The translations under genes and the position numbers were made by a program. The notes beneath the pieces were generated by a model. The model was not told the DNA's origin. It saw only the letters and a list, made by a program, of their open reading frames with translations, and did not search any database. This document shows positions 9,960-20,158 of a DNA stretch of 64,000 nt, piece after piece (position 1 is the first letter of the stretch; each line of letters opens with the position of its first letter). The DNA comes from Mycocentrospora acerina (Eukaryota; Ascomycota; Dothideomycetes; Pleosporales), in contig JAKUHH010000118.1 in NCBI GenBank assembly GCA_022701365.1, positions 183,450 through 247,449 of the forward strand, given 5' to 3'.

Positions 9960-11895
9960 ATGGGTCTCTCAGCAGGACAGACGTCAACTGGCCATCGCGA
10001 TGAGCTCCGTCCTCATGTTGACCATTATATTGGCATCGATGTTGGTACAGGCAGTGCCAGGGCTTGTATCATGAACGACCAAGGTGATATTGTTGGACTG
10101 GCATCAGAGAACATTGGCCTTTGGCAGCCACAAACTGGATACTATGTATTTTTCCCTTGACAAGCTTCGTCGCAAACCCAGGGTTTATACCACAGAAGCT
10201 GACCAAAGATCAGGAACAATCCACGACAGACATCTGGCGCTGTATTTGCTCCTCAGTCCGTCGGGCAATGGACCAGCACAACATTGACCGTAACTCCATC
10301 CGTGGAATCGGCTTCGACGCGACTTGCTCGCTCACTGTTTTTTCAAACGACACCGACGAACCCATCTCTGTGACCGGGCCGAACTTCGACAACAAGGACG
10401 GAAACGACCGCAACGTTATGCTATGGCTCGACCATCGCCCAGTGGAAGAAACAAATCAGATCAATGCGACCGACCACAACCTGCTGCGATACGTGGGAGG
10501 CAAGATGTCCATTGAGATGGAAATCCCAAAGGTGCTGTGGCTCAAGAACAACATGCCCAAGGAGCTCTTTGATCGTTGCAAGTTCTACGATTTGACCGAC
10601 GCGCTCACACATTTGGCTACTGGAAGCGAGACTCGAAGTTTCTGCAGTGTCGTCTGCAAACAGGGGTTTGTCCCAGTTGGTGTAGACGGGAGTGTCAAAG
10701 GCTGGCAAGAGGATTTCCTCCACGCTATTGGTCTTGGTGAGCTCTGTGAAGATAACTTCAAGCGCATGGGAGGTGTTGACAATGTGGTTTGTCCCTCGCC
10801 GCAAGACTGTAGAAAGTTTTACTGATCAATACATAGAACGGACGATATCTCACTGCTGGTGAGTTGGTGGGCACACTCAGCGAGAAGGCAGGTGCAGAAA
10901 TGGGCCTTCCAGCGGGAATCGCAGTCGGCAGCGGTGTCATCGATGCTTACGCTGGGTGGATTGGTACTGTTGGTGCCAAGGTCAAGCTGGACGAAGACAC
11001 CCTCGACATGGCCGCCCCTAAAAATGACGTCTCACAGGCGTTTACACGTCTTGCAGCTGTAGCAGGAACGTCGACCTGCCACCTTGCGATGTCTCACGAC
11101 CCAGTGTTCGTAGACGGTGTTTGGGGTCCATACCGAGATGTTTTGCTTCCCGGATACTGGATGGCAGAAGGTGGACAAAGTGCAACGGGAGAGCTCCTGA
11201 AGCATGTCATTGAAACACATCCTGCCTTCCAGGAGGCAACATCAGTCGCGGAAACACGCAACACAAACATCTACGACTATCTCAACGAACATTTGCTCGA
11301 GTTGGCCGAGAAAGAAGACGCGCCACACATCGCCTGGCTAGGACGCCACTTTTTCTTCTACGGTGATCTGTTTGGAAACCGCTCTCCTGTTGCGGACGCC
11401 AATATGAAGGGGTCTGTAATTGGGCTGAGTTCTGACAAGAGTCTTGACGGACTGGCGCTGTATTACTACGCCACATTGGAGTTCATTGCTCTGCAAACCC
11501 ACCAAATTGTTTCCGCAATGAACAAGTCAGGTCACGTCATCTCGTCGATCTTCATGTCGGGATCCCAGTGCCAAAACGACCTGCTCATGGAACTAATCGC
11601 AACTGCGTGCGACATGCCAGTGCTCATTCCACGTTATGTCCATGCTGCTGTTGTTCATGGCGCAGCCATGCTTGGTGCAAAGGCTGCAAGCACAGACAAA
11701 GATGGCAAAAGCGAGCCGCTCTGGGACATTATGGATCGAATGAGCAAGCCGGGCAAGACGGTGAAGCCAACAGCTGACAAGAATCTCAAGAAGCTCTTGG
11801 AGGCCAAATACAAGGTCTTTTTGGAGCAATGCGAGGGTCAGCAGCGGTACAGGAAGGAGGTTGATGCAGCCACTCAGGGCTGGACAAGCAAGTAG
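9960..11895 (+). CDS. FGGY-family carbohydrate kinase (D-ribulokinase type, YDR109C/FGGY-like)
   Basis: Three exons (9960-10145, 10214-10786, 10837-11895) give 605 residues, within the family range. The protein opens with the phosphate-1 motif of the sugar-kinase/actin fold, YIGIDVGTGSARA at about residues 23-35. LASENIGLWQPQTGYYEQS spans the first splice, and IRGIGFDATCSLTVF and NVMLWLDHRP follow. The C-terminal half has AVGSGVIDAYAGWIGTVGA and the FGGY-C segment ending VHGAAMLGAKA. This arrangement fits the subgroup of human FGGY and yeast YDR109C, reported to phosphorylate D-ribulose, rather than glycerol or xylulose kinases. It is probably cytosolic, since no signal or membrane segment is seen. 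Intron positions were set by the conserved YYEQS and VDNVNGRYLTAG junctions. Confidence 0.88.
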
Positions 11896-12406
11896 GAGAA
11901 TTAGCTAGGGACTAGACTATGCAGGACATGGATGCATAAATAATAATGACCACGAAATCAAGCCTCGCAAAGCTAGCCCCTGACGTGTGAGACAGGCACG
12001 TTAATTATGACGCTGTTCGTGGGCATACCTCGATCTTGCGCATTTTTGACGAAGCTAGCCATTAAGACATTGGTCACGGCCTGTTTTTTCCGTATAAGAA
12101 TACGAGAGGCGCAGTTTTCACATGCGAACCCGTTTGGTGGGTGATTCCTGAAGCTTCGCGGAGGAGGTCTCGCCACGCAAAGCCACATGATACGTCATTG
12201 CAACACGTCGCAATTGCTCCGCCCCTCACCTGTTAACTGCATGTGGGAGCTACAGGCTGGACCACCCCCCACCATAAACAACGCCACTACTACAAATACG
12301 CCGTCCCTGCCCCCTCTTTCTCCAGCTATCATCCACTCGATTACATTGAATTCCTACCTTCAACACTTTTCTACCCAAACCAAATATCATTCAAATTACC
12401 ATCACA
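11896..12406. other. Intergenic, 3' of the FGGY kinase and promoter of the RRM gene
   Basis: 511 bp. The last ~170 bp are pyrimidine- and A-rich with AACACTTTTCTACCCAAACC-like leader sequence before the next ATG. No other feature is visible. Confidence 0.45.
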
Positions 12407-13204
12407 ATGGCCGCCACAGTCAACGTCGAGAACATTAGCATCAAGACGAGCGAAGATGAGATCAAGTCCTTCTTCAGCTTCTGCGGCAAGATCCAATCCA
12501 TCAGCGTAAAGCCTACTGGTGAAGACACACAGTACGCCTCAGTCACATTTGAGAAGACCGCTGCTGCAAAGACTGCCCTGTTGCTTGACAACACGCAACT
12601 CGGCTCCAACTCCGTCAAGGTCACATCAGCAAAGACGCTTGATGATATTGCTGGCGAGAAGGCCGCCTCAGCTGAGGAGGCCAAGGATGGAGACCACCAC
12701 ATCGAGCAGGAGCAGAAGCCCCGCGCCCGCATCTTCGCCGAGTACCTCGCCCACGGCTACGTCCTTTCCGACAAGGCCATCGAGTCTGCCCTCGCTGCCG
12801 ACAAGCAGAACGGCTACAGCACCAAGTTCACCCAGGCCCTCCAGAACTTCGACTCCAAGACACAGGCTACGCAAAAGGCACAGGCTGTCGATGCTAAGCT
12901 CGGTCTGACAAACAAGGCATACGCTGGCTGGAACGGTCTGACGACATACTTCGAGAAGGCTTCCAACACACCCACAGGTCAGAAGCTGAGGGCTTTCTAC
13001 GACCAGGGCAACAGGACCGTCATTGATGTCCACAACGAGGCCCGCCATCTGGCTGATCTCAAGAAGAAGGAGCAGGCTGAGAAGTCTGGCGCCCAGACCA
13101 AGGAGGGCCAGCACGCTGAGGGGTCGGAGAAGCCCATCGCCTCCACCTCCACCAATGAGAAGTCTGGTGACTCCTACGCTTCCGCCGCTGCCCCTACCTC
13201 GTAA
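12407..13204 (+). CDS. RRM protein of the S. pombe Vip1 type
   Basis: Intronless, 265 residues. Residues 1-~75 form one RNA-recognition motif: TVNVENISI (RNP2-like strand), YASVTFEKTAAAKTALLL (RNP1-like strand and helix) and NSVKVTSA. A conserved central segment follows, ARIFAEYLAHGYVLSDKAIE, and then NKAYAGWNGLTTYFEKA. The tail is rich in Lys, Glu, Gln and Ser. This architecture matches the fungal family that includes S. pombe vip1 (SPAC10F6.06), an abundant protein of poorly known function. It is unrelated to the Vip1/Asp1 inositol kinase at 42830-47610 despite the shared name. The codon third positions are strongly C-biased, which suggests high expression. Confidence 0.85.
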   Translation: MAATVNVENISIKTSEDEIKSFFSFCGKIQSISVKPTGEDTQYASVTFEKTAAAKTALLLDNTQLGSNSVKVTSAKTLDDIAGEKAASAEEAKDGDHHIEQEQKPRARIFAEYLAHGYVLSDKAIESALAADKQNGYSTKFTQALQNFDSKTQATQKAQAVDAKLGLTNKAYAGWNGLTTYFEKASNTPTGQKLRAFYDQGNRTVIDVHNEARHLADLKKKEQAEKSGAQTKEGQHAEGSEKPIASTSTNEKSGDSYASAAAPTS

Positions 13205-14079
13205 GCGTGCAGTATGCAGCGAAGGAGGATCACGGTTTCTTGGTTTACGATTGATGATTCCCAATTTTTATTTTGAGCGACCTGTATGTATATTCAGCAC
13301 TACGGTGAGGATGGAACGGGTTTTGGTATGAGATATCCAAGCAGCAGGTTTATAGTAGCTTTGAAATTGACTACTATTTCTCCATTCAATTCCCTGTAGC
13401 ACCTTGATAATGCTATTGTTTTGTTGTGTTAATTGTTTGAAATTGATTTGTTGTACGACAACTCCTGGGTACACGTTGTGAAAATCTAATGTCAATTTCG
13501 CTTTGATCTTTTATGCTCAAAGCCCGATGACGCAACGTGATTAAGCTGTTATTGACATAAACTCAAAAGTGTATCTGACAAGTATGATTCCTGACAAGTA
13601 AATCGATTGTTTTGATTATAGTTTATGATTAAATACACACCCATTATTCTATGGTTAGCAAACTCTTCAAGCTTTGATTCAGGGTACTTAGATTACCCAA
13701 CGTCTTTCATGAGGGCTGGAAAAAGGTAGACAGTTTAATCCAAAATGCCTTGATACGGGGGAATTTAAGTAATTACTAAGAAAGTAGTCCTTAATGACTA
13801 AGCATTGGCGTCTCTTTCGTGGAAATTAGTAGATTAGTAATTACTAGGGACTTGCTTAGTAGTTACTAAATCTCCGCAATTCATGAGTCAAGAGTATATC
13901 GAAAGAATTACCAGCAGAGTCCAAGTCTGTGGATCGTTGAACAAGAAAAATATCTCTGTATTATTATCTTTTAGCGCACAACGCCCATAACTGTACTACT
14001 GGTAACTAAAAGAGGATGCATAGAATCGGAAAGAGGAATCAAAATTTAAATCCTGGGTCTACATTAATTTCACCTCAAC
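13205..14079. other. Intergenic, AT-rich, with a short imperfect inverted repeat
   Basis: 875 bp between the RRM gene and the MFS transporter 3' end. Third-base and dinucleotide patterns are not coding. It contains the inverted-repeat pair listed at 13762-13872. Confidence 0.45.
13762..13872. repeat. Imperfect inverted repeat, possible MITE or stem-loop
   Basis: The left arm AATTTAAGTAATTACTAAG (13762-13780) pairs imperfectly with the right arm CTTAGTAGTTACTAAATC (13854-13871). A further TTAGTAATTACTA lies between them. About 110 bp overall with no coding potential. It could be a small non-autonomous element or a chance AT-rich palindrome. Confidence 0.3.
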
Positions 14080-15826
14080 CTAGTAGAACCAACGTAGCGA
14101 TCGCATCGACCTTCGAAAGTACCCATTGACAAAGTAAAGAGGGATGGAAAGGGAACCAAGAAGGAGAAGAATCCCTGCAAACATAGCATATGTTTCAAAA
14201 AATCCGAGCTCCGTGATCCAAGTACTGAAGGAATGGCTGTAGCCAAAAGACACGGCATTGCGGCCTCCACATGTTAGAACGATAGCCGGTCCGGACATGT
14301 GAGGCAGCAGTTCTGCAAGCCATACTCCAGTCATGGCAGAGATGCCGCAGAAGCCACAGTAGAACAAGGCAAACGCAGCATGGACGCCGACCCAGCTGTA
14401 CTTCCCGGGCTGGTCTGCAACAATACCGTAAAGGAGTAAGCCAGCAAATGCTAGGATGGTAGGTAGAATGAAGTTGGGGAGAACGTGTTCAGGCTCTCGG
14501 ATGCCTTTATTTCGTCGTGTCAGAAAGCGACTGACTGGTTCTGCCATTGCGCCAAGGGGAAGAGCAAGAAGTGCACCTATCGCAGAACCTATTTGGACTG
14601 TGCCAACGGTCGATGCAGAGAAGTGCCAAGGTTGCATTTCAAGGCGCTGGCTGTAAGTTAGGCTGAGAACCACAATTCCGCCAAAGACGATACTGTTGAA
14701 TGCGAGCGCCCAGAATGTTCCAGGGGCGAGGAGGCAGATGCAAATATCCTTATAGGCGGAGAGGAAGCTTTGAACAGGTCTGGGCTGAATCTTAACAAGG
14801 GCGAGTTGGCGAGCATATGACGCTTTGGCTGGGATTGAAACATCATCATTTTGGTCACTGGAGATGTTAAATCCTGCAGACTGGGCTTCTTCGACGGTAG
14901 AGAACACCCGATGTGTTCCATATGAATCTGTTGCATGAACTCTTCCACTCAAGATCTCGGCACGGCGTTGGAAAAGAGTTTCTGGAAAGCAGAATAGGAC
15001 CAGAACAAGGGAGGTTGCGATTAGCGCCGTCCAAAACCAGTAGGCCATGCGCCAGTTGCCATTGGCGCTTTCTACCAAGAAGGGCAGGCCCACCAGGAGC
15101 AGAGATGATCCAACTGCAGTGAGGGTCCAGTACATTACCAAGCGTGCACTTCGGAGATGCAGGAAAGACAGATCCAAGACGATGATTGGTAGCTAGATGT
15201 GTTGTGTCAGCAGGTCCGAATTGCAAACTCCAAGCACATGGGTTTGGAAAGCACTTACCAGGCAATCGGCAACACCTGCAGTCAAACCCTGGATGCATCT
15301 GGCAGCAAGATGGGATTCGAAAGACGTAGACTTGGCAGCCCAAATCACTGATGCAAGTAGGGTTGCATTGCTCAGAAGGAAGGCGCCACGTCTGCCCACG
15401 GCCATGGATAGGGGGACGAACAAGAAGTTGCCGAGTCCCATGCAGAGTGAAGGGTAGCTAGCGAGCTCGTCTATATGGGCGGCATTGAATTTCTGTTGAA
15501 AACATAAGTAAGGGCTTGAGAGATTTCTTATACGGAGTCAAATATATGCTTACACCACGCGTTTGCTTCTTGTACTCTGCGATGAGTTTACCAAAGAATA
15601 GAGGAGTAGTTTGAACGACTCCAAATCCAGTGATGGCGTATATGCAGATGATGAGGAAGATTAATCTTTGACGCCACACTGAAAAATTCAACGGATCGTT
15701 TGGATCTTTTGAGGGAACTGGGAATTTCAAAGGTTGTCCGTCCTCGGCGTACAGCAAAATTCTATGGGCATTTTCCTCTGAGTTGATTTCGTATGCTTCC
15801 GCTTTGCTCTTTTCCACATCGGCCAT
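14080..15826 (-). CDS. Major facilitator superfamily transporter (cluster)
   Basis: Three exons (15554-15826, 15259-15492, 14080-15192; introns of 61 and 66 bp) give 539 residues. A ~45-residue cytosolic N-terminus contains the DPNDPLNFSVWRQR segment seen before TM1 in fungal drug:H+ antiporter-like (DHA1/Hol1-type) members. About twelve hydrophobic segments follow. After TM2, VGRRGAFLLSN corresponds to the loop 2-3 signature, with a large cytosolic loop (~residues 245-315) in the middle. Splicing at TRG/KFN and ADCL/LPI keeps the membrane segments intact. Shares its promoter with the Zn2Cys6 gene at 16349, so it is probably that regulator's target. Substrate unknown; uptake or export of the cluster's metabolite is inferred. 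Confidence 0.87.
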
Positions 15827-16114
15827 GGCTGCCTTTTTTGTTTGGAGGATGCAAAAGGAGTAGACTAGGGCGATACGAGAAATGTGTAGGAGAATATATG
15901 ATAGTGGAGATGAAATTCAGTCATGAATGATAGTGGTATTAATACTAAAAGATGTTCTAATTTGCAACGTACTTCTGCGGGGCCCCGCAAAACTTGGCGT
16001 ACTACCTGTCTCTTGGAGAGTTGATAATTCGGGGTGAAAGTACTAGATCGACAATTCGGGGGAGTAGATGGGGTAGGTCAACCCCGATGGCACAGACCAG
16101 CACCTGTAGTCTGG

Positions 16115-16127
16115 TCGGCCCGAACCT
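16115..16127 (+). promoter_or_regulatory. Candidate cluster operator 1 (TCGGCCCGAACCT)
   Basis: Inverted CGG triplets separated by one base, the form recognised by dimeric Zn2Cys6 factors. It matches the elements at 16241, 19902 and 19931. Confidence 0.45.
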
Positions 16128-16240
16128 GTACCAACTTGGCCCCCAACAGTTCTTTGTTCTCTATGCCGCTTGTGTTTCGAAAGATTAGTATTAGATTCAA
16201 CGAGCTGCGCCCAACTGCACAGACCAGCTCATGGTAGCAT

Positions 16241-16253
16241 GTTCGGTCCGACC
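16241..16253 (-). promoter_or_regulatory. Candidate cluster operator 2 (GGTCGGACCGAAC)
   Basis: Minus-strand copy of the same element, about 100 bp before the regulator ATG, so autoregulation is possible. Confidence 0.45.
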
Positions 16254-16348
16254 TTATAGTCAGTGGCAGCCTCGCTCGCTGCCATTGTGCTTCTCCGCGT
16301 CCACCCCTCCCATTGTCTCCCCCGAAGCCAAGCACAGCATCACAAATC

Positions 16349-18819
16349 ATGAATCTAGACACCCCGACTATTGCATGCTTGAGATGTCGCAAACAGAAGG
16401 TTGGTTCCACACTGGCCCACTACTCTCTTGGCAACGTAGTTCATTGTTTAGTTCATTTCCACTAACCTCTGAAAGCTAAGATGCACTCGTGAACAGCCGG
16501 AATGCTATCGTTGCCAGCGCGCAGAGAAGACATGTTCCTACCCCCCTCCGCCAGACCGGAAAAGGCTTGCGGTTGAGCGTGCTCGGGGGCGAGTTCGTGC
16601 AACAGGAGTTGGCCAAGCAACGTCTATAGTGCGCGCTGCTCAAGTTCAAGATTCCCCAAACGATGCCATTCCCCACAATACTGGTTTAAACAATCCAGTC
16701 TTTTGTGAGCGTAGTATTTCCAATGCCAGGTTCTCGCCGGGCTCCGTATCACAGATAGCACTTGCTCCATCTTCAACTCAACAACGTATGCACGAAAAGT
16801 CGCCAATTTTGAATGACACAATAGATGTGCATCTTTCTGAAGAAGTTGCGCTGTTTCTCATTGAAATTTACTTTGAGAGGCATTACCAAGCCGATTTAAT
16901 GTTCCATAAACAGGGTTTCATCGACGACTATTTAGCGCACAGACTTCCTTCTTTCATTGCCTTTGCCGTGTTTGCGTTCGCTTCGATGTAAGAAGATGGC
17001 ACGATTAACTCTTGCAACTGCCGTGCAGTGCTGATTCACAGTTAGATTTCTGACTTCTGCTTCTGGAGGAACCATACAGGGGGAAATTGGCATTACTGAA
17101 ATATCTAGAGCTGACTGGCGTGTGATAGGAGAGCGCTGGGCAGAAACAGCGAGCCAGGCTACCCTGATAAATGCTGATAAGCCATGTCTAGAGTACGTTC
17201 AAGCATGTCAGATTTTGGCCATGTTCTGGCTTGCAAAGTCAGAAACTGGGAGGACGCATATGCATACAGGTATACCTCCCAACGCAGGATTGCGCTCTTG
17301 ATCCATTTCTAGAACAAACCTCTTATTTGATTTGTAGGAATTGCCTATCGTAGCTGCCGGCTGTTACGATTCAACCAAGTCAGCCAGAATTGGGCAAACA
17401 GCCGCTCCGTGCAATCAGAACGAAAGATGCGTTGCTATTGGGCTTGTTGGCTTACAAGATGTGCTAGCCACCAAAACGCGCAATTTAAGACAGATTGCTG
17501 GGCCGAAATAGCTGGCTGCCCATTGCCTGAGGATAACTTTGGGGAACCTGCATCTGGTTTTTACCATTCTCTCGATAAAGCAGGCTCAATTCGAGGGTCT
17601 GCCACGACTGGTCAGGACTCGGAAATAGGCTTCAACCACACTTTGGTTATAGTTCAAGGAATCTGGTATGCAAGTTTCACACCTACCAAGATTGAGACTT
17701 ACTGTCAATAGGTGGGAGGTACAGCAACTCGTGTCTTCTATTCAGCGAAACCGTGATGCTCCTTCTGATCTGATTTCAAAGGTCTATTTGCTCGATGAGA
17801 GGCTGGAAAATCTCTACGATCGTATGAGCAAGTCGATACGATATGACCTCAGCAATACAAGAGCTACCAACAACTTGACAGGCTCAAGTCGAGTCTTCTC
17901 GTTAAACTTCATGTACCATCTCTGTCTCTGTTATTTGCATTCCTCCTTGGTTCCAGTACTTTCTGGTGCCACCCAAATACCAAATCTGTCGCGCAGAACA
18001 CTGAAATTAGCCGCAGAGCAGGCATGGAAGCACTCTACGATCATGAAAGAAATGACAGAACGGTATTTGATGCGCAAGGGAGTGATATCTAAACTTTGGC
18101 CCGTAGTCGGCTATGGTGCTTATGTGTGCGCAGCCATCCAGCTGCGATACTTCCTCGCTCTCGGCGCTTTAACTAACCAACTGGTCGAGCACTTCAAGGC
18201 ACTATTCCGACTTACGAGTGAGCTCAAGGACTACTGGAAAAACCTACACCCTCTGGTTAGTCGTTCCCAATCCATCTCCTAGCGCCAGGAATTTTCTGAC
18301 TGTTAACAGCATGTCGACATGGAACGTCAATTTGCACAAGCGCAGTTTCTTGCATCATCCCAACCTCTCCGCAGCGGTCAGACTAAACAAGATCCAGGAG
18401 ATCTTGTGAAAATCGTGGCTGAACAAGCTTCCCCTGCAGCATCCAACATGCCTGCCTACATATCTACGTACGTCGTGGACGAAGACGACCAGAAGTTGAA
18501 CGCAACAGATACACAGCCAGAATATAGCACCACTTATCCCGCAGGCATGCAACAGCCTGTACAGATCGAAACCCGCCCCAGAGCGTTGTTTCAGTCGAAT
18601 TGCATGCAGACTCCCGATTCTCTAGCCATGTCTGATCACCAGTATATGGCGTACAGTAGTGCTGCACCAGACTCTACCCATGGAAACATGATGAATTCTG
18701 TCCCAGCACCGACACAAGAAATCATTCCATGGTGGATTCAAGGTCCTGAGTTCCTAGGCGACGTTTTTGGGCAAAATTTCCTACCTCCTCAAATGTTTTT
18801 CGAGTCCGACATGGAGTAA
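16349..18819 (+). CDS. Zn2Cys6 transcription factor of the mini-cluster
   Basis: Six exons: 16349-16399, 16476-16987, 17046-17269, 17338-17665, 17712-18255 and 18310-18819, giving 722 residues. The N-terminus has a Zn2Cys6 binuclear cluster with Cys at 10, 13, 20, 27, 30 and 37; the first intron falls between Cys13 and Cys20, a common place in fungi. A helical middle region with LSEEVALFLIEIYFERHY resembles the fungal-specific transcription factor domain, where the family has an FYFxxxHP-like core. The acceptor at 17045 was used because the earlier one at 17041 leads straight to a stop. The C-terminal ~170 residues are Gln/Ser/Pro-rich, probably an activation region. Placed back-to-back with the MFS gene, with candidate operators between them, it is the likely pathway-specific regulator. 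Confidence 0.85.
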
Positions 18820-19050
18820 AAGTAATTCGTGGACGATAAGTGTTTATAATTAATATTTTGTTGATTAAACCCATTAACCTGTTCATCTAACTAACTTCTA
18901 TAATCAAGTTCTAAAATCAAGCTCTATGACCAAGTTCTATGACCAAGTTCTATAGCACATATGTATACAGCCGTTCCGTGTATCCAAACTCCGTTGTAAG
19001 ATTTCATCATGTGGAAAACGCTTGAAATAAAAAAAGAAAAAAGAAAAATA
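18820..19050. other. Short intergenic with GACCAAGTTCTAT repeats
   Basis: 231 bp between convergent genes. Around 18903-18953 the unit ATCAAGTTCTA / GACCAAGTTCTAT is repeated about four times with variation, an AT-rich local duplication. Confidence 0.4.
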
Positions 19051-19689
19051 TCAACCAGAATGCGATACGCCCTCCATATCTCCAAGATCCTCTGCAAGCT
19101 TCCACCCATTAAACTCCAGTTCTGTCGCATCAAGCAGCACATACAGCATCCGTGACCACGAATCACTCAGATTCACCCACTGGTGCATCGTCCCCCTCTG
19201 CACCACCACATCCCCCACCTTGAGATCACGCGTCTCCCCAGAATCCAAAACACACTGCATCTCCCCAGACAGCACGATCCCGTAATCACAACTGACGGTC
19301 CGGTGCATCGGCGAGCAGGCTCTTGGCGGGTAGTCCACGTATCGCAGGACACTGCCGCCACGTCTGACAAGACCGCTTTGTTTCCGGTCGGCGTACATTC
19401 CCTCCATGTCAGTTAGATCCTGATCGTTGGTGAGGTGTACTGGAAACGAGGATGTGGCGTAGGCGAGCCCGAATCCCGCTGGTTCTTCTTTGGGGCCAAC
19501 AGCCCAGAATTCTACTTGTTCGGGGAGTTTGTATGAATATACTGCTTGGCCGTTGGTGTTGTGCGTGGTGATTAGGCGTTGTGGTTGGGGTAATGGGCTC
19601 TGGAAGAAATTGTGTTCTGGTGTGATGGTTGCATCCTTTGAAGGTGCTGAGGACAGACTGATGGTCCTTGAGATTGTCATTTTGATCAT
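19051..19689 (-). CDS. Small cupin-domain protein (cluster)
   Basis: Single exon, 212 residues from the ATG at 19689; a second ATG at 19680 is equally possible. The frame is open further upstream but offers no ATG. A single cupin-2 barrel lies at about residues 110-185: SPMHRTVSCDYGIVLSGEMQ (metal-binding His and the first cupin strand pair), then GDVVVQRGTMHQW with the second-motif His. One barrel in ~210 residues is too small for gentisate or homogentisate dioxygenase, so an isomerase, decarboxylase, lyase or small oxygenase role is more likely. The first motif has fewer His than typical iron dioxygenases. Divergent from the fumarylacetoacetase paralogue with two candidate operators between them. 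Substrate unknown. Confidence 0.8.
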   Translation of the reverse strand: MIKMTISRTISLSSAPSKDATITPEHNFFQSPLPQPQRLITTHNTNGQAVYSYKLPEQVEFWAVGPKEEPAGFGLAYATSSFPVHLTNDQDLTDMEGMYADRKQSGLVRRGGSVLRYVDYPPRACSPMHRTVSCDYGIVLSGEMQCVLDSGETRDLKVGDVVVQRGTMHQWVNLSDSWSRMLYVLLDATELEFNGWKLAEDLGDMEGVSHSG

Positions 19690-19901
19690 TTTTGACGATG
19701 GAAAGAAGATTTGTGGTGGTGATAAGTCGCGGGGTGCGTCTGGAGATGTTGCTTGATAAGACGGATCAAGTAGGTGCTGGAGAGAAGTGAAAGGACTTGG
19801 AGCTGTCTTGTGTCTTTCCACGACTTCAATAAATAGATTCGAGCCTCGTTAGTGTACCATACTCCGCTTTAGTGTACCCTGCTTCTCCATCTCCGAATTG
19901 T

Positions 19902-19914
19902 TCGGACCGAACCT
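19902..19914 (+). promoter_or_regulatory. Candidate cluster operator 3 (TCGGACCGAACCT)
   Basis: Together with the preceding T this forms the perfect palindrome TTCGGACCGAA, a CGG-N1-CCG arrangement. Confidence 0.5.
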
Positions 19915-19930
19915 CCTAGACAAATCAGGG

Positions 19931-19943
19931 TCGGACCGTACCT
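19931..19943 (+). promoter_or_regulatory. Candidate cluster operator 4 (TCGGACCGTACCT)
   Basis: Direct repeat of operator 3, starting 29 bp further on, with one base changed in the right flank. Confidence 0.45.
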
Positions 19944-20158
19944 GAATTGCATGGCAGCAGCCAAGACCCAGGAACCGCGCACCCAATTGAGTATAGTTCC
20001 TATGCAGTGTTGCATTTCCCTCTAATAATTTTGAATGAAAGATATGTTTTCCCACGCGAAGTTTCCCTATGCAGTCCCGACACATCGAGTATATTCGTCA
20101 TCACTCCAACAGCAGCTGTAACTCCAATACCCAACCAAGCCCCTTGAAAGTAGACAAA

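Larger units (their letters stand above)
15827..16348. promoter_or_regulatory. Divergent promoter MFS / Zn2Cys6 regulator with two TCGG-N-CCG elements
   Basis: 522 bp shared by the two starts. It contains a partial direct duplication: CACAGACCAG occurs at 16090 and again at 16219, each followed within ~40 bp by a TCGG-N-CCG element. This suggests the regulatory module was duplicated. Confidence 0.55.
19690..20158. promoter_or_regulatory. Divergent promoter cupin / fumarylacetoacetase paralogue with two TCGG-N-CCG elements
   Basis: 469 bp between two divergent starts, carrying the operators at 19902 and 19931 close together in the middle. Confidence 0.55.

Noticed and set aside
19690..19821. 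Upstream extension of the cupin frame
   Set aside because: It contains no ATG, so translation from the ATG at 19689 or 19680 is preferred.
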